A stretch of DNA of 24,297 nt from a virus. The notes beneath the pieces are model-generated. The model saw only the letters and a program-made list of their open reading frames with translations, was not told the origin of the DNA and did not search any database. The stretch spans positions 1 to 24,297 of IMG/VR virus record IMGVR_UViG_3300036760_000095; one strand, written 5' to 3'. A program made the translations under genes and the position numbers. This document shows positions 21,839 to 24,297 of the stretch, piece by piece. Numbering within the stretch: position 1 is the first letter of the stretch; the number at the start of each line of letters is the position of its first letter.

Positions 21839-22537
21839 ATGCCAGTAGGAATTTACAAACATAAACCAAATCAGGGTTTTCAAAAAGGACATAAGATAGG
21901 TGTAGGAAATAAAAATACTACAGGTTTTATTTTTTCTGATATTTCTAAAAAGAAAATAAGTGATAGATTAAAAGGAAAAAAGAAATCGGAAACACATAAA
22001 GAAAATATAAGAAAAGCTAAAATTGGAAGTAAAAATCCTATGTATAAAGTAGGACAAAATAAATGTCTTAACTGCAATAAACAATTAAATGGTTATCAAG
22101 CAAAAAGATGCAAATCTTGCGCAAATAAAGGAAAAAATAATCCTCAATACTGTAAAGGAAAACCAGTTTGTATAGATTGCAATAAATTACTATCAAATTA
22201 TGGTTCCAAAAGATGTAATAGTTGTCGTAGAATGTTTGAGGTTGGTGAAAATAGCCCCCATTGGATAGATGGTTTGTCTCGTAACGGTTACCCAAAAGAA
22301 TTTAATCCAACCCTTAAACTAAAAATCCGAACTAGAGATAACTTCACTTGTTGCTTATGTGGTAAAACAGAGCGAGAAGAACTTGAAGAACTAAATCAGG
22401 TATTGTGCGTAAATCATATTGACTTTGATAAAAATAATTGTTCTGAAAAAAACTTAAATGCACTTTGCTTGAGGTGTAATGTAAAAATAAACAGAGAACG
22501 AGATTATTGGACTAATTATTTTAATAAAAATGGATAA
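21839..22537 (+). CDS. HNH endonuclease with two zinc ribbons (clade C)
   Basis: 232 residues. NUMOD3-like motif (about 34-64), then two zinc ribbons (C76/C79/C91/C94 and C111/C114/C126/C129), a SPHWIDG motif, and a C-terminal HNH module: C171/C174, VNHIDF (H193), N206, C210/C213. This HNH differs from the other clades. It lies between the nozzle-like and fibre genes and overlaps the latter by eight bases. Confidence 0.8.
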   Translation: MPVGIYKHKPNQGFQKGHKIGVGNKNTTGFIFSDISKKKISDRLKGKKKSETHKENIRKAKIGSKNPMYKVGQNKCLNCNKQLNGYQAKRCKSCANKGKNNPQYCKGKPVCIDCNKLLSNYGSKRCNSCRRMFEVGENSPHWIDGLSRNGYPKEFNPTLKLKIRTRDNFTCCLCGKTEREELEELNQVLCVNHIDFDKNNCSEKNLNALCLRCNVKINRERDYWTNYFNKNG

Positions 22538-24297
22538 TAACATTCAACCAATTCAAGACTTCTCTACTCCGCAAGATGAATCACAAGCGACTGATGTGAC
22601 GCCTGTCGTTCCAATTTTCGCCTTCAGAGACATCTTAAACATTCCCGATACTTCTGTTCCTCTCGCAAACTATGTAGCAGGACTTCAACAAAACGCTACC
22701 ACTACTCAAGCAGGTCAAGGCAACAATGTTTTTATGATAGACCCGCAACAGGGTATATGGCTCGGGGCGGCACTTTTCGCTAATGCTCCGTTTTCAGTAA
22801 CTATGGCGGGAGCGGTAACCGCTTCGTCTTTAACTACAACTCATTTGGATATACCAGACACCACAACCGCTAATTCTTTTCATGTTGATGTCAATGGCAA
22901 CGCTTGGTGGGGTTCTACCGCTCTTGCTACCGCAGTCGCTTCGGTAACAAAAGCAGGTGTAGCAACTTTTACTTCGGTCGTTCTTTCAGGTTCAGTCGCC
23001 ATTTCTGGTATAGCAAACAATAGTGCAACCGATATTTCTTTAATGGAAAAAACTCATAACTTAGTATTTTCCGTGACTGATGCAGACACTATCGCTTGGA
23101 CTTCAGGCACAATAGTTATGTCTAACGGCAGAACTTTCGCTATTTCCGCAGGCAACACAGGAAATATGGCGGCGCTCACTTATATCTACCTAGACACCGC
23201 CGTTTCTTCCACAGTCTTGCAGACTACCACAACCTATTCTACGGCAATGGGAGCAAACAAGACTTTACTTGGCACAGCACAGAATAATACAGTTACTGCT
23301 AACTTTATCCCTTATGGGGCAGGTCAAATTCTTGTAGACGGAGCGAATATCGGAGCACTGTCTATCGTAGCGGGGAATATCGCGGCTTCTTCAATCACTT
23401 CCACAAAAATATCCGTCTCTCAACTTTCAGCTATCTCTGCCGATTTGGGAGCAGTAACGGCAGGCACAATAGTTTTAGGAGCTAGTGGTTATCTTCGTTC
23501 GGGTCAAACAGACTTTGACACAGGCACAGGATTTTTCGTTGGCATAAGCGGAGGCACGGCAAAGTTTTCTTTCGGCAATTCGGCAAGCAATAAAATAACT
23601 TGGGACGGTTCTACTTTAACTATCGTAGGCACAGTCCCCGATACTCAAGTGTTCACTTCTAGTGGAACTTGGACTAAACCTGCAGGGGCTAAATTTGTGC
23701 GTGTGCAATGCTGGGGTGGTGGCGGTGGAGGAGGAGGTTCTGCAACTCTTTTTGGTGATGGTAGTGGAGGAGGAGGTGGTGGTTATACAGAAACAATTTT
23801 TAATGCAAGTGATTTAAGTGCTACTGTAACAATAACTATTGGTGCTGGTGGTGCAGGAGGAGTCGCAGGCGATAATCCTGGAACAGTAGGAGGTAATTCA
23901 ACTTTTGGTTCTTATGCAACTGCTTATGGTGGTGGTGGAGGTTCAAAAGGTAGTCAAAATGGTGGTGGTGGTGGTGGTGGAGCATTAGGAGTTGGTGCTG
24001 TTGGAGTTGCAACAGGTGGTGCTGGAGGAAGACCTATTGCAGGTGCTGGAGGAAATGGAGCTACTGCTGCTACCGATTCGGCATTTGGCGGTGGCGGGGG
24101 TGGAAATGCAGGGTCAAATGTTAGTGGAGGATATTCTGGTCAAGGAGGTGGTGGAGGTGGAACAGTTAAAGGAAGTGATACTACTCTTGGTCTTGCAGGT
24201 GGTAATTCTGTTTATGGCGGTGGTGGCGGTGGTGGTTCAGGAAGTGCAACTGGAGGAGCAGGAGGAACTTCAGTTTATGGAGGAGCAAATAAAACAG
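22530..24297 (+). CDS. tail fibre protein with glycine-rich domain (partial)
   Basis: Starts at ATG 22530 (MDNNIQPIQDFSTPQD) and is open to the right edge, 589 codons. Residues 1-370 look like a fibre stem: short beta repeats, Ala/Thr-rich, with SNGRTFAISAGNT. From about residue 373 (FTSSGTWTKP, VRVQCWGGGGG) it is a glycine-rich domain with many GGGGG runs, resembling the Gly-rich receptor-binding domains of phage adhesins. Glycine codons become almost only GGT/GGA in this part, unlike the stem. It probably recognises the host surface. Confidence 0.8.
   Translation, partial: MDNNIQPIQDFSTPQDESQATDVTPVVPIFAFRDILNIPDTSVPLANYVAGLQQNATTTQAGQGNNVFMIDPQQGIWLGAALFANAPFSVTMAGAVTASSLTTTHLDIPDTTTANSFHVDVNGNAWWGSTALATAVASVTKAGVATFTSVVLSGSVAISGIANNSATDISLMEKTHNLVFSVTDADTIAWTSGTIVMSNGRTFAISAGNTGNMAALTYIYLDTAVSSTVLQTTTTYSTAMGANKTLLGTAQNNTVTANFIPYGAGQILVDGANIGALSIVAGNIAASSITSTKISVSQLSAISADLGAVTAGTIVLGASGYLRSGQTDFDTGTGFFVGISGGTAKFSFGNSASNKITWDGSTLTIVGTVPDTQVFTSSGTWTKPAGAKFVRVQCWGGGGGGGGSATLFGDGSGGGGGGYTETIFNASDLSATVTITIGAGGAGGVAGDNPGTVGGNSTFGSYATAYGGGGGSKGSQNGGGGGGGALGVGAVGVATGGAGGRPIAGAGGNGATAATDSAFGGGGGGNAGSNVSGGYSGQGGGGGGTVKGSDTTLGLAGGNSVYGGGGGGGSGSATGGAGGTSVYGGANKT

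Overview
The window is a 24.3 kb piece of an AT-rich tailed dsDNA phage (or prophage). Its gene order is that of a virus: small accessory genes, DNA recombination genes, terminase, portal, scaffold, major capsid protein, virion fibres, neck and tail proteins. No rRNA, tRNA or cellular housekeeping gene is visible. The connector-type protein (19586-20335) followed by a propeller-like protein (20338-21834), with no tape-measure, sheath or tube gene, suggests a short-tailed (podovirus-like, SU10/P22-type) virion. The host is unknown. Almost all starts lack a Shine-Dalgarno sequence and have A-rich leaders instead, and TAA, TGA and TAG all act as stops, so the code is standard.

Left part (1-6400): small accessory genes, then a ~550 bp gap that looks like a structured RNA on the minus strand with its own promoter, a short cytosine-methyltransferase-like gene, tiny ORFs, an ssDNA-binding-like protein, a NinB-like recombination mediator, an HNH-like protein and a RusA Holliday-junction resolvase. 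The last four fit a phage recombination and junction-processing module. Middle part (6400-13200): small and large terminase, portal and small linker genes, broken up by HNH cassettes. Around 13190-13440 lies a gene-free patch with DnaA-box-like 9-mers, an AT-rich inverted repeat and a good sigma70-type promoter that points into the scaffold and capsid genes. Right part (13490-24297): scaffold, HK97-fold capsid protein, a 1010-residue repeat fibre, a small decoration-like protein, neck/adaptor, nozzle-like protein and a glycine-rich tail-fibre protein that runs off the window.

Six clear NUMOD/HNH homing-type endonuclease genes (3001, 4410, 8660, 12553, 15588, 21839) and two HNH-like zinc proteins (5544, 11194) sit between essential genes. 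Several carry their own -10 box exactly 6 nt before the ATG, which predicts leaderless mRNAs. One HNH protein (4410-5087) ends with a diverged second copy of the C-terminal 26 residues of the NinB-like protein just upstream, which may be a footprint of how it inserted.

The most unusual items are: (i) the putative minus-strand structured RNA at about 985-1444, with two perfect interlocking stems at its 5' end and a promoter nearly identical to the capsid promoter; (ii) the NinB-tail duplication; (iii) the repeated -10/N6/ATG architecture; (iv) strong hairpins ahead of virion genes. All calls come from reading the sequence; no database search was run.
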